Below, one piece after another: positions 17,457 through 25,453 of a DNA stretch of 64,000 nt (position 1 is the first letter of the stretch; each line of letters begins with the position of its first letter). The DNA comes from CAZKTO01 sp964555685 (GTDB taxonomy: Bacteria; Chloroflexota; Dehalococcoidia; SHYB01), in assembly GCA_964555685.1 (NCBI GenBank), contig CAZKTO010000005.1, positions 1 to 64,000 on the forward strand, read 5' to 3'. A program made the translations under genes and the position numbers. The notes beneath the pieces are model-generated. The model ran no database searches. It saw only the letters and a program-made list of their open reading frames with translations, and was not told the DNA's origin.

Positions 17457-18404
17457 ATGTACCACAAGAGCATCCTGGACACCATCGGCAACACGCCGCT
17501 GGTTGAGCTCGCCCACATGAGCCCGAACCCGGCGGTGCGTCTCTTCGCCAAGCTCGAGGGCCAGAACCCCACGGGCAGCGTCAAGGACCGGATCGTCAAG
17601 TACATGCTGGAGGCCGCCGAGAGCTCGGGCCGGCTCACCAGGGACCGGATCATCCTGGAGCCCACCAGCGGGAACACGGGCATCGCCATGGCCATGATCG
17701 GGCGGCTCAAGGGCTACCGGGTGAAGGTCGTGATGCCCGAGAACGTCAGCGAGGAGCGGCGGCTCCTCCTCCACACCTACGGCGCCGAGATCATCCTCTC
17801 GGACGCGCGGCGCGGCACCAACGGCTCCATCCAGGTGGCCCAGGAGATGGCGCGGGGCGACGAGAGCTACTTTGTGCCCAACCAGTACGAGAACCCGGCC
17901 AACCCGCGCGCCCACTACGAGACCACGGCCGTCGAGGTCCTCCGCGACGTTCCCGATCTCGACGTCTTCATCGCCGGCCTGGGGACCGGCGGCACCCTCA
18001 CCGGCGTGGGCCGCCGGCTCAAGGAGCACGCCAAGGCCATCAAGCGGGAGATCAGGGTCGTCGCCGCGGCGCCCCACCCGGACGACTTCATTCAGGGCCT
18101 GCGCAGCCTGGAGGACGGCTACATCCCGCCGGTGCTGGACCAATCCGTCCTGGACGGGCGGAGGCTCGTCCGGAGCAAGGACGCCTTCGACGTGACCCGG
18201 CAGCTCACGGAGCGCGAGGGGATCTTCGCCGGCATCTCCTCGGGCGCCGTGCTGGCCTGCGCCCAGAAGGTAGCGTCGCAGATGCGCTCGGGGAGCATCG
18301 TCTGCCTCCTGGCCGATGGCGGGTGGAAGTACCTGAGCACGGAGCTCTGGACCAAGGACCTGCACGAGATCCAGCGGCGCATGGAAGGCAAGATCTGGTG
18401 GTAG
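17457..18404 (+). CDS. cysM: Cysteine synthase-like PLP enzyme (CysK/CysM family)
   Basis: 315 residues, fold-type II PLP enzyme. The Schiff-base lysine is in NPTGSVKDR (about residue 43), the substrate loop is EPTSGNTGIAMAMIG, and the phosphate loop is GLGTGGTLTGVGRRL. It makes cysteine from an activated serine and a sulfur donor. Operon linkage to a MoeB-type activating enzyme points to the CysM branch that takes sulfur from a thiocarboxylated carrier protein and O-phosphoserine. CysK using sulfide, or cystathionine beta-synthase activity, cannot be excluded. The C-terminus ends in two tryptophans. Start ATG, 27 nt after the previous stop, without a clear ribosome site. Confidence 0.75.
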   Translation: MYHKSILDTIGNTPLVELAHMSPNPAVRLFAKLEGQNPTGSVKDRIVKYMLEAAESSGRLTRDRIILEPTSGNTGIAMAMIGRLKGYRVKVVMPENVSEERRLLLHTYGAEIILSDARRGTNGSIQVAQEMARGDESYFVPNQYENPANPRAHYETTAVEVLRDVPDLDVFIAGLGTGGTLTGVGRRLKEHAKAIKREIRVVAAAPHPDDFIQGLRSLEDGYIPPVLDQSVLDGRRLVRSKDAFDVTRQLTEREGIFAGISSGAVLACAQKVASQMRSGSIVCLLADGGWKYLSTELWTKDLHEIQRRMEGKIWW

Positions 18405-18413
18405 GGTGGGGCT

Positions 18414-18688
18414 CCGGGCAATCGCGTCTCGTCATTGCTGCGGGAAGGTCATTCTGAGCCCCGACACGTCGGGGTCCGCTGCGGCCCTCACCCCCTGGCC
18501 CCCTCTCCGAGCCGGAGAGGGGGCAGACCGCCGCAGGCGGGCGGTGGAGAGGGCCACCAAGCGCCCCTACTTTCATCCTTCCTGGTGCTGGGCGCCAGCA
18601 TGATCGATTCTGAGCCCCAACACGTCGGGGCGAAGGGTGACAGCAAACAACTTGCACCAGTCCGAGTCACTATGATGCGATTGCCCTG
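18414..18688. mobile_element. MITE-like element 2, related to element 1
   Basis: 275 bp immediately after the cysM stop. Left end CCGGGCAATCGCGTCTCGTC; right end is the inverted copy ending ATGCGATTGCCCTG. It shares both ends with element 1 in the same orientation and carries two CCCC(G/A)AC-AC-GTCGGGG palindromes (18459-18474, 18615-18630) and a C/T-rich hairpin near 18489-18518. With element 1 it brackets the Rrf2-moeB-cysM operon. It accounts for most of the 371-nt gap. Confidence 0.6.
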
Positions 18689-18775
18689 CAGGGCGTGGCT
18701 GCCCCTTCGCGTCATGCGCTCGATTCTGCTACCATAGCGTCTCCGCGGGCAGCCCCCCGGCTCCTGGATTCAGCC

Positions 18776-19468
18776 ATGCACCGCATCCTCGTTGTCGGCG
18801 GCGAAGGCGGAGGCACCAAAGCCCTCCTCGCCGCCCTGGAGTCCATCGAGGGCCGGCCCGTCCTGGCCCCCGATCTGGCCGCGGCTCGCCAGGTCCTGGC
18901 CGAGGAGCCCCCCGATCTCGTGGCCATCGACGCCGGTCTCCACCCGCCGGCCGGCCCGGACGTGGCCAGCTTTCTGGGCGCATGCCGCAAGTCGGCGCGT
19001 GCTCCTCTGGTCCTGGCGCTCGTCCCCCCAGGCCAGCTCCCTGCCGTCCAGGTGGCGGGCTTCGACGACTTCGCTGTCGCCTCCTGCTCGTCCGAGGAGC
19101 TGGCCATGCGGATGCAGCTGCTGCTCCGCCGGCGCCAGCAACCGGAAGACCCCTCCGCCATCCACTTCGGCGACCTCGTCGTCGACCTCGCCCGATATGA
19201 GGTGACCAAGGACGGCAGGCGGATGGACCTGACGTTCAAGGAGTACGAGCTCTTGAAGTTCCTGGCCACCAACCCCGGCAAGGTCTTCACCCGCGAGACG
19301 CTGCTGAACCGCGTGTGGGGCTACGACTACTTCGGAGGCACCCGCACGGTGGATGTGCACATCCGGCGGCTGCGCAGCAAGATCGAGGACGGCGCCACGC
19401 CGTACATCGAGACGGTCCGGAACGTTGGCTACCGGTTCCGCGACCCAAGGGAAGCGCTTGAAGGGTAG
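18776..19468 (+). CDS. OmpR/PhoB-family regulator with atypical receiver
   Basis: 230 residues. The N-terminal receiver-like domain (about 1-118) reads ILVVGGEGGG where phosphorylated receivers have the acidic pair of ILVVDDE. The aspartate at the usual phosphorylation position is present (LVAIDAG, about residue 49), but the conserved lysine near the fifth strand is not obvious. The C-terminal winged helix is intact: LTFKEYELLKFLATNPGKVFTRETLLNRVWGYDYFGGTRTVDVHIRRLRSKIE and VRNVGYRF (given here in parts of one domain). No histidine kinase is adjacent. Such receivers work without phosphorylation in actinobacterial GlnR; glnA lies 3 kb downstream with a GTAAC-GTTAC palindrome, so a GlnR-like role is possible but unproven. 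Confidence 0.85.
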   Translation: MHRILVVGGEGGGTKALLAALESIEGRPVLAPDLAAARQVLAEEPPDLVAIDAGLHPPAGPDVASFLGACRKSARAPLVLALVPPGQLPAVQVAGFDDFAVASCSSEELAMRMQLLLRRRQQPEDPSAIHFGDLVVDLARYEVTKDGRRMDLTFKEYELLKFLATNPGKVFTRETLLNRVWGYDYFGGTRTVDVHIRRLRSKIEDGATPYIETVRNVGYRFRDPREALEG

Positions 19469-19612
19469 CAGGTCCCGTGCGCACGGCTTGGTAGACTTGG
19501 TTCGCTCTCGCTCCTCCGTTTCCCTCAGAGGAAGGGGCCTCGGTGGCTGGTGTTATCCTGTCGCCCGCCACTATCATGAGGGCTGTCCTACTCCCAAGAC
19601 GCAACAGCCACG

Positions 19613-22369
19613 ATGGCCTCCTCTGTAGTCAAGGTCCCGCCGGCGCCCCACGCTCTTGCCGTAGCAGCGGTCCTTGATGCCCTCTCCACTTCTCCCCAGG
19701 GGCTGAACCAGGTAGAAGCGGCAGCCCGGCTGGAGCAGTTCGGGCGCAACACGCTGCCTCGTGCCCGGCCTCCGGGGCCCCTGCGGATTTTCCTCCGTCA
19801 GTTTCTTAGCCCGCTGATCTACGTCCTGCTCGTTGCCGCCGTTGTCTCCCTGGCACTCCAACACTGGTCGGACGCGGGTTTCATCGCAGTGGTCCTGGTG
19901 CTGAACGCGGTGATTGGGACCGCCCAGGAGCACGGGGCCGGGCGCAGCGCCGAGGCGTTGCGGGCAATGATGACGCTCCGGGCCCTGGTGGTGCGAGAGG
20001 CCCAGGATTTCGAGATAGATGCGGAAGAGGTTGTCCCAGGAGACGTCGTGCTCCTGGAGCCTGGGGGCAGAGTCCCTGCCGACCTCCGGCTGGTCTCAGG
20101 GACTGGCCTGGAGACGGACGAATCACTCCTCACCGGGGAGTCCACGCCGGTGACCAAGCGGCCGAACGCGGTGGTCCAGCCAGATGCTCTAGTGGCCGAC
20201 CGCGCGAACATCGCCTTCGCCGGCACCCTCGTCACGGGAGGACGTGCGTACGGCGTGGCGGTGGGAACGGGGATGGAGACCCAGTTCGGACGGATCGCGG
20301 CCGCCGTCCTGGGAACCCCGGCGGCGAAACCGCCGCTGCTGGTGAGGATGGACCTCTTCGCCAAGCGGGTTGCCATGGCCGTCGGGATCGCCGCGCTGGT
20401 CTTGGCCGCGGCGGAAGCGGCCCGGGGCACCCCCGCCAACCAGATTCTTCTGACCGCCATCGCCCTGGCCATTTCGGCGATTCCGGAAGGTCTGCCCGTC
20501 GCCTTGACCGTGGCCCTTGCTCTGAGTGCCCGGCGCATGGCCCGCCGGAAGGTCATTGCCCGTCGCCTGGTGGCCGTCGAGGCCCTGGGCTCCTGCACCT
20601 TCATCGCATCGGACAAGACGGGGACGCTGACGCTGAATCAGTTGACAGCCCGCATCATCGCGTTCCCTGGCGGGACCGGCGTGGATGTCACCGGCCAAGG
20701 CATGGAGCCGTCCGGGGATCTCAGACCGTGGGAAGGGGTGGATGCCGCTGCGCTGCGGCCGCTGATCGAGCGTCTGTGCTTGGCGGTGGTCCTCTGTAAC
20801 GATGGCTTCCTGGGCCAGCGGGATGGAGCGTGGGTCCATTATGGGGATGCGGTGGATGTCGCGCTCCTTGTTATGGGCCAAAAGGCTGGCGTGCACCAGG
20901 GATCCGTTGCCACTGCCTATCCACGGGTGGCGATGGTCCCGTACGAGCCGGTGCGGCAGTTCGCCGCTGCCCTCAACCAGCGCGGCGGCGAGACCGTGGC
21001 GTTCGTCAAAGGCTCCGGCGAGCGCGTCCTGCCCATGTGCGCGCGCATGGCCACTCCGCATGGCGATCTCCCCATCAACAGCGCAGCGCTGGCATCCCAG
21101 ATGGAAGCCCTGGGGGCCCGCGGCTACCGCGTGCTGGCCGTCGCGGCAGGCCCTGTCGCCGTCCCGCCGGGCGCCGAGTTTTCCGCAGACCATCTCCGCA
21201 ACCTGGTGTTCCTGGGCTTTGTGGCGATGATCGATCCCCTGAGGCCGGAAGCAAGATCCTCCGTTGAGGCCTGCCGTGGCGCTGGCATCGGCGTGGCCAT
21301 GGTCACCGGCGATCACCCTGCCACCGCCCTGGCGATTGCCAAGGACCTGGGCATTGGCGAGCGGGAGGACGAGGTCGTCACAGGTCAGGCCCTCCGGTCC
21401 GCCGCTGCCCAGGGCGATCACGCCCTCGATGCCGTCGTGACCACTGCCCGCGTTTTCGCCCGCGTTGAGCCCCAGCAAAAGCTTCAGATTGTCGAATCCC
21501 TCCGGCGGCTCGGCCACTTTGTGGCTGTCACGGGAGATGGAGCCAATGACGCGCCGGCCCTGCGGGCCGCCCACATCGGCATTGCCATGGGCCAGCGGGG
21601 TACGGACGTGGCCCGGGAGACCTCGGACCTCATCCTGACCGACGACAACTTCGCTTCCATCGTTGCGGGGGTGGAGGAGGGCCGGGTGGCCTACGCCAAC
21701 GTGCGCAAGGTCATCTTTCTCCTGATCTCCACCGGTGTGGCAGAGGTCTTCCTCTTCATTCTGGCCACGGCGACGGGGCTGCCCCTTCCTCTCCTGCCCG
21801 TACAGCTCCTGTGGCTCAATCTGGTAACCAATGGAATCCAGGATGTAGCGCTGGCCTTCGAACCCAAGGAAGGAGGAGAGTTGCTCCGCCGGCCGCGCCG
21901 CCCGCAGGAGCCGGTGTTCGACCGGGTGATGCTCCGACGTACACTCCTGTCCGCCGTGGTGATGAGCGTCGCGTGTTTCTTCGCGTACAAGTGGATGCTG
22001 GACGCCGGTTGGGAGCTGGCCAGCGCCCGGAACGGGGTGCTCCTGTTGCTGGTCCTCTTCGAAAACGTCCAGGCGCTGAACAGCCGGTCAGAGACCTTGT
22101 CCATCTTCCGTCTCAACCCCATGAGCAACCGGTTTCTTGTCTTTGGCACCATCGCCGCCCAACTCCTTCACATCGGAGCCATGTACACCCCAGGGTTACG
22201 AGGAGCGTTGCGCCTCGAGCCGGTGTCTCTCGCCCAGTGGGCCATCATGCTCGGCCTCGCGTGCACACTGCTGGTTGTGGTGGAGATGGAAAAGGCGTGG
22301 CGGCGCCGGTCACAAGTTCAGCAGCAAGAGAGCAGGCCCTCTCCGCAAACCGCTGGCACGGCGGGCTAG
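19613..22369 (+). CDS. P-type cation-transporting ATPase (P2 type, calcium-pump-like)
   Basis: 918 residues. Domain order: cation-ATPase N-terminal domain (SPQGLNQVEAAARLEQFG), helices 1-2, actuator domain with LTGES near residue 172, helices 3-4 with IPEGLPVALTVALALSARRMA (Pro291), phosphorylation motif SDKTGTLTLNQ with Asp334, nucleotide domain with FVKGSGERVL, hinge TGDGANDAPALRAAHIGIAMG, then six C-terminal helices with LLWLNLVTNGIQDVALAFEP. It pumps a cation out of the cytoplasm at the cost of ATP. The P2A-like sequence suggests calcium, but helix 6 carries N-G-I-Q-D instead of the SERCA NLVTDGLPA motif, so Mg, Na or K are alternatives. No clear ribosome site upstream. Confidence 0.88.
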   Translation: MASSVVKVPPAPHALAVAAVLDALSTSPQGLNQVEAAARLEQFGRNTLPRARPPGPLRIFLRQFLSPLIYVLLVAAVVSLALQHWSDAGFIAVVLVLNAVIGTAQEHGAGRSAEALRAMMTLRALVVREAQDFEIDAEEVVPGDVVLLEPGGRVPADLRLVSGTGLETDESLLTGESTPVTKRPNAVVQPDALVADRANIAFAGTLVTGGRAYGVAVGTGMETQFGRIAAAVLGTPAAKPPLLVRMDLFAKRVAMAVGIAALVLAAAEAARGTPANQILLTAIALAISAIPEGLPVALTVALALSARRMARRKVIARRLVAVEALGSCTFIASDKTGTLTLNQLTARIIAFPGGTGVDVTGQGMEPSGDLRPWEGVDAAALRPLIERLCLAVVLCNDGFLGQRDGAWVHYGDAVDVALLVMGQKAGVHQGSVATAYPRVAMVPYEPVRQFAAALNQRGGETVAFVKGSGERVLPMCARMATPHGDLPINSAALASQMEALGARGYRVLAVAAGPVAVPPGAEFSADHLRNLVFLGFVAMIDPLRPEARSSVEACRGAGIGVAMVTGDHPATALAIAKDLGIGEREDEVVTGQALRSAAAQGDHALDAVVTTARVFARVEPQQKLQIVESLRRLGHFVAVTGDGANDAPALRAAHIGIAMGQRGTDVARETSDLILTDDNFASIVAGVEEGRVAYANVRKVIFLLISTGVAEVFLFILATATGLPLPLLPVQLLWLNLVTNGIQDVALAFEPKEGGELLRRPRRPQEPVFDRVMLRRTLLSAVVMSVACFFAYKWMLDAGWELASARNGVLLLLVLFENVQALNSRSETLSIFRLNPMSNRFLVFGTIAAQLLHIGAMYTPGLRGALRLEPVSLAQWAIMLGLACTLLVVVEMEKAWRRRSQVQQQESRPSPQTAGTAG

Positions 22370-22411
22370 CTCCCTGAAAGCCATCTCTTTCGGCCAAGCG
22401 TTGTGAAATCG

Positions 22412-22427
22412 GTAACACAGTTGTTAC
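22412..22427 (+). promoter_or_regulatory. GTAAC-N6-GTTAC palindrome upstream of glnA
   Basis: GTAAC (22412-22416), six nt, GTTAC (22423-22427), 117 nt before the glnA start. A GATAAT (22461-22466) at a -10-like place has no matching -35, so activation by a bound regulator is plausible. The half-site spacing resembles actinobacterial GlnR boxes (GTnAC-n6-GnAAC). A second hairpin, CTGTGC/GCACAG, at 22507-22522 lies in the leader just before the ribosome site. Confidence 0.45.
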
Positions 22428-22543
22428 AAATCCCTAGTACCCCCGCGACCGGAAAGCGCCGATAATACGGGGGTCGCGTGGCCGGTCGGGAACAGGGACC
22501 TTTACTCTGTGCGAGCGCACAGTGCCAGAAGGAGGCGCACCTT

Positions 22544-23992
22544 ATGCCCCAGCGCAAGCCAAAGGATGTCCTTGACATGATCAAGGCCGAGAAGATCCGC
22601 CTGGTGGACGTGAAGTTCACGGACCTCTTGGGAACCCTGCAGCACTTCACCCTCGTCAGCGAGGAGCTGGACGCGGGTGTCTTCGAGAGGGGGCTCGGCT
22701 TCGACGGCTCCAGCATCCGCGGGTTCCAGCACATCCACGAGAGCGACATGCTCCTGGTCCCCGACCCGGACACGGCCTTCATCGACCCGGTCATGAAGGA
22801 CAAGACCCTCAGCCTCATCTGCGACATCATCGAACCGATCCACCGGGAGCGCTACAGCCGCGACCCGCGCTACATCGCCACCAAGGCCGAGGCCTACCTC
22901 CAGCAGTCCAGGCTGGCCGACGTGAGCTACTGGGGCCCGGAGATGGAGTTCTTCCTCTTCGATAGCCTCCGGTTCGACCAGAACAGCCACGAGAGCTACT
23001 ACCACATCGAGTCCGAGGAGGGCATCTGGAACTCCGGCTCGCCGGTGCACAGCCCCTCGGCCGAGCAGATGACGGCGAATGTGGCCTATCGTCCGCGGCA
23101 CAAGGAAGGCTACTTCCCGGCGCCGCCCGTCGACAGCCTCCAGGATATCCGCTCCGAGGTCCTGCTCACGCTCATGGACATCGGCGTGCGCATGGAGATC
23201 CACCACCACGAGGTGGCGACGGCCGGCCAGGGCGAGTTCGATATCAAGTACGCCCCGCTGCGCAAGCAGGCGGACAACGTCATCCTGGTCAAGTACATCG
23301 CCCGGAACGTGGCCAAGAAGCATGGCAAGCTCATCACGTTCATGCCCAAGCCCCTCTTCGGCGACAACGGCACCGGAATGCACGTGCACCAGAGCCTCTG
23401 GAAGGCGGGCAAGAACGTCTTCTACGATCCCAAGGGCTACGGCCTCATCAGCAAGAACTGCAAGTACTACATCGGGGGGCTGCTCAAGCACGCCCACGCG
23501 CTTATGGCGATCTGCGCGCCCACCACCAACTCCTACCGCCGCCTGGTCCCCGGCTACGAGGCGCCCGTAAATCTGGCCTACTCCCAGCGCAACCGGAGCG
23601 CCTGTGTCCGCATCCCGGTCTACGCCACCACCGAGGTGAGCAAGCGCATCGAGTTCCGGCCCCCGGACGCCACCGCCAACCCATACCTGGCCTTCCCGGC
23701 CATGCTCATGGCCGGCATCGATGGCATCATCAATAAGATCGACCCCGGCGCCCCCCTCGACGCCGACATCTACGAGCTGCCCAAGGAGGAGTTGGCCAAG
23801 ATCCGGACGGTCCCCGGCAGCCTGGAGCAGGCGCTGAACGCCCTCGAGCAGGACCACGACTTCCTGCTCCGCGGGGGCGTCTTCACCCAGGACTTCATCG
23901 ACACCTGGGTCGAGTACAAGCGGCTCAAGGAGGTGGACGCCGTCCGCCTTCGACCCCACCCCTACGAGTTCTTCCTGTACTCGGACTACTAG
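22544..23992 (+). CDS. glnA: Glutamine synthetase, type I
   Basis: 482 residues. Makes glutamine from glutamate, ammonia and ATP; forms a cytoplasmic dodecamer. The start ATG follows GAAGGAGG by 8 nt. Active-site segments are all present: GFDGSSIRGF, GPEMEFFLFD, HHEVATAGQGEFDIKY, KPLFGDNGTGMHVHQS, SYRRLVPGYEAP (Glu/Arg flap region) and RIEFRPPDATANPYLAF. Tyr410 in DADIYELPKEE sits where the adenylylated tyrosine of enterobacterial GlnA lies, so covalent control is possible, but no glnE is in the window. It is transcribed alone, between a long leader with a GTAAC palindrome and a strong terminator. Confidence 0.96.
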   Translation: MPQRKPKDVLDMIKAEKIRLVDVKFTDLLGTLQHFTLVSEELDAGVFERGLGFDGSSIRGFQHIHESDMLLVPDPDTAFIDPVMKDKTLSLICDIIEPIHRERYSRDPRYIATKAEAYLQQSRLADVSYWGPEMEFFLFDSLRFDQNSHESYYHIESEEGIWNSGSPVHSPSAEQMTANVAYRPRHKEGYFPAPPVDSLQDIRSEVLLTLMDIGVRMEIHHHEVATAGQGEFDIKYAPLRKQADNVILVKYIARNVAKKHGKLITFMPKPLFGDNGTGMHVHQSLWKAGKNVFYDPKGYGLISKNCKYYIGGLLKHAHALMAICAPTTNSYRRLVPGYEAPVNLAYSQRNRSACVRIPVYATTEVSKRIEFRPPDATANPYLAFPAMLMAGIDGIINKIDPGAPLDADIYELPKEELAKIRTVPGSLEQALNALEQDHDFLLRGGVFTQDFIDTWVEYKRLKEVDAVRLRPHPYEFFLYSDY

Positions 23993-24020
23993 ACCCCGAT
24001 CAGTTCCCGGACAATACCGG

Positions 24021-24050
24021 AGCCCCTGCACGTGCAGGGGCTCTTGGTTT
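24021..24050 (+). terminator. Rho-independent terminator after glnA
   Basis: AGCCCCTGCA-CG-TGCAGGGGCT, a 22-nt perfect palindrome, followed by CTTGGTTTTG. It begins 29 nt after the glnA stop. Confidence 0.85.
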
Positions 24051-24145
24051 TGTGCCCATCTCGATTCGAGGGTGTGGCCTAGCAATTCAACAATTCCCTC
24101 CCCCTTGATGGAGGCGATAGCTGCGAGCCGCGAAGCAGGGTGGGG

Positions 24146-24174
24146 GTGAAACCTAGCAACAATCCCCTTATAAT
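24146..24174 (+). promoter_or_regulatory. Promoter for the SnoaL-like gene
   Basis: GTGAAA (24146-24151), 17-nt spacer, perfect TATAAT (24169-24174), 33 nt before the ATG. It lies at the edge of a C/T-rich dispersed repeat (about 24088-24150), which seems to have provided the -35. Confidence 0.6.
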
Positions 24175-24206
24175 GCGGCGGCAGCCCGGGCGGACCGAGG
24201 AGAAGG

Positions 24207-24605
24207 ATGCCAGACGAGCGCGAGATCGAGGCGGTGCGGGAGGCCAACCGGCGCTTCTACCGCGCCTTCGAGAGCCTCGACATCGAGCAGATGCGGGCCG
24301 TCTGGGCGGGCGACGACTCCGTCACGTGCGTCCACCCAGGGTGGACGCTGCTCAAAGGTCAGGACGCCGTCATGGGGAGCTGGGCCCGCATCTTCGAGAA
24401 CACGGCGCTGATGCAGTTCACGGTCACCGACGCCGAGGTGACCGTCGCGGGCGACTGGGCATGGGTCGCCTGCACGGAGAACATCACCTCCGTCGTTGAC
24501 GGACGCGTGACCCAGACCAAGGTCCAGGCGACGAACATCTACGTGAAGCGCACCGGCCGGTGGCTCACGGTCCACCACCACGGCTCGCCGGTGGCGATGC
24601 GGTAG
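24207..24605 (+). CDS. SnoaL/nuclear transport factor 2-like protein
   Basis: 132 residues, a single cone-shaped NTF2-like domain. Segments: IEAVREANRRFYRAFESLDIEQMRAVWAGDDSVTCVHPGW, then LLKGQDAVMGSWARIFENT, and C-terminal TNIYVKRTGRWLTVHHHGSPV (described as parts of the fold). This matches the DUF4440/SnoaL-like group, where a helix pair precedes a curved sheet. Members include ketosteroid isomerases, but most small stand-alone forms have no known activity. GAGGAGAAGG precedes the ATG. Convergent with moaE and probably a single-gene transcript. Confidence 0.8.
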   Translation: MPDEREIEAVREANRRFYRAFESLDIEQMRAVWAGDDSVTCVHPGWTLLKGQDAVMGSWARIFENTALMQFTVTDAEVTVAGDWAWVACTENITSVVDGRVTQTKVQATNIYVKRTGRWLTVHHHGSPVAMR

Positions 24606-24614
24606 GACGCAGCG

Positions 24615-24637
24615 CCCCTCTCCTCACAGGAGAGGGG
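24615..24637. repeat. Hairpin between convergent genes
   Basis: CCCCTCTCCT-CAC-AGGAGAGGGG, perfect 10-bp arms, between the stops of the SnoaL-like gene and moaE. It may terminate from both sides; no T-run follows. A member of the dispersed C/T-rich hairpin family. Confidence 0.6.
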
Positions 24638-24653
24638 CTTGGGGTGAGGGCCC

Positions 24654-25067
24654 TTACGCCCCCTTGCTGTTCACCCACACGGAGCCCTCGGCCCAGACCT
24701 CTTTCTTCCAGATCGGCGCCAGCTCCTTGATACGCTCGACGGTGTAGAGGCAGGCGTCGAAGCCGGGGCGCCGATGGAGCGAGGCGACGGCGACGGTCAG
24801 GCTCGTCTCGCCGATGCCCAGCCGGCCGATGCGGTGGACGATGGCCACGTCCTCGATGCCCTCTCGCGCCTTGACCTCCTGAGCGATGGCCCGGAGCTGC
24901 TCCTCGGCCATCTCTGGGTAGGCCTCGTAGTCCAGGTACAGGACCTCGCGGCCCTCGGTGTACTTGCGGACGGTGCCCAAGAACGTCACCACGGCCCCGT
25001 GGACGGAGCGGCTGAGGCTGTTGATGACGGCCTCCGGCGGGACGTGGTCGGTGGTGAGGCGAATCAT
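24654..25067 (-). CDS. moaE: Molybdopterin synthase catalytic subunit MoaE
   Basis: 137 residues. With MoaD it inserts two sulfurs into precursor Z to make molybdopterin. Visible motifs: GAVVTFLGTVR, YLDYEAYPEMAEEQL, HRIGRLGIGETSLTVAVASLHR and the lysine pair of IWKKEVWAEG (active-site region). Near full family length. Lies 65 nt after moaD on the same strand, with a C/T-rich hairpin (25073-25103) between them. Mo-enzymes themselves are not in the window. Confidence 0.93.
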   Translation of the reverse strand: MIRLTTDHVPPEAVINSLSRSVHGAVVTFLGTVRKYTEGREVLYLDYEAYPEMAEEQLRAIAQEVKAREGIEDVAIVHRIGRLGIGETSLTVAVASLHRRPGFDACLYTVERIKELAPIWKKEVWAEGSVWVNSKGA

Positions 25068-25072
25068 GCCCT

Positions 25073-25103
25073 CTCCCTCTTATCCCTCTCCGATGCGGAG
25101 AGG
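25073..25103. repeat. C/T-rich hairpin between moaD and moaE
   Basis: CCCTCTCC/GGAGAGGG arms in the 65-nt spacer of a two-gene operon. It could change the relative amount of the two subunits; same family as at 24615. Confidence 0.5.
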
Positions 25104-25132
25104 GACGATACCGGTGTAGTCGTGGACATACC

Positions 25133-25378
25133 CTAGCCGCCACTTACCGGGGGGATGAAGGCCAGCTCGTCGCCGTGCTTGACGGGGTGCTGGTGGTTGA
25201 CGTACTCGCGGTTGACGGCGACGACGATCCTGGGCGGGTTGGGCGCGAAGTTTGGCCAGCGGCGCATGACCAGATCGATGGCGTCGCCGACGGTGGAGCC
25301 GTCGACCAGCTCCAGATCGACCGTTGACTGGCCGGCGCGCTCGCGGTAGAGGGCGAAGAACCGAGCCTGGACCTTCAT
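25133..25378 (-). CDS. moaD: Molybdopterin synthase sulfur carrier MoaD
   Basis: 81 residues, beta-grasp ubiquitin-like fold: MKVQARFFALYRERAG at the start, VVAVNREYV in the middle, and GDELAFIPPVSGG at the end. The C-terminal Gly-Gly is the site that is adenylylated and thiocarboxylated by a MoeB-type enzyme; a candidate is encoded at 16.6 kb. I start it at the ATG that gives the family N-terminus; 17 extra upstream codons would run through a CTGCGGG/CCCGCAG hairpin (25399-25416). Confidence 0.93.
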   Translation of the reverse strand: MKVQARFFALYRERAGQSTVDLELVDGSTVGDAIDLVMRRWPNFAPNPPRIVVAVNREYVNHQHPVKHGDELAFIPPVSGG

Positions 25379-25427
25379 GCGACGGGCCTCGCGCTTTCCT
25401 GCGGGCCTTCCCGCAGGGGAACCCCTC

Positions 25428-25433
25428 ATTATA
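25428..25433 (-). promoter_or_regulatory. -10 box upstream of moaD
   Basis: A perfect TATAAT on the minus strand, 50 nt before the moaD start and just past the stop of the preceding CoA-transferase. No good -35 at 16-18 nt. The predicted leader contains the CTGCGGG/CCCGCAG hairpin at 25399-25416. Confidence 0.4.
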
Positions 25434-25453
25434 CGGGGCGCAGCAGGTGCGCT

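Noticed and set aside
16041..18365. 774-codon frame antisense to the Rrf2-moeB-cysM operon
   Set aside because: Shadow of well-supported genes; runs through the promoter and has no recognisable domain.
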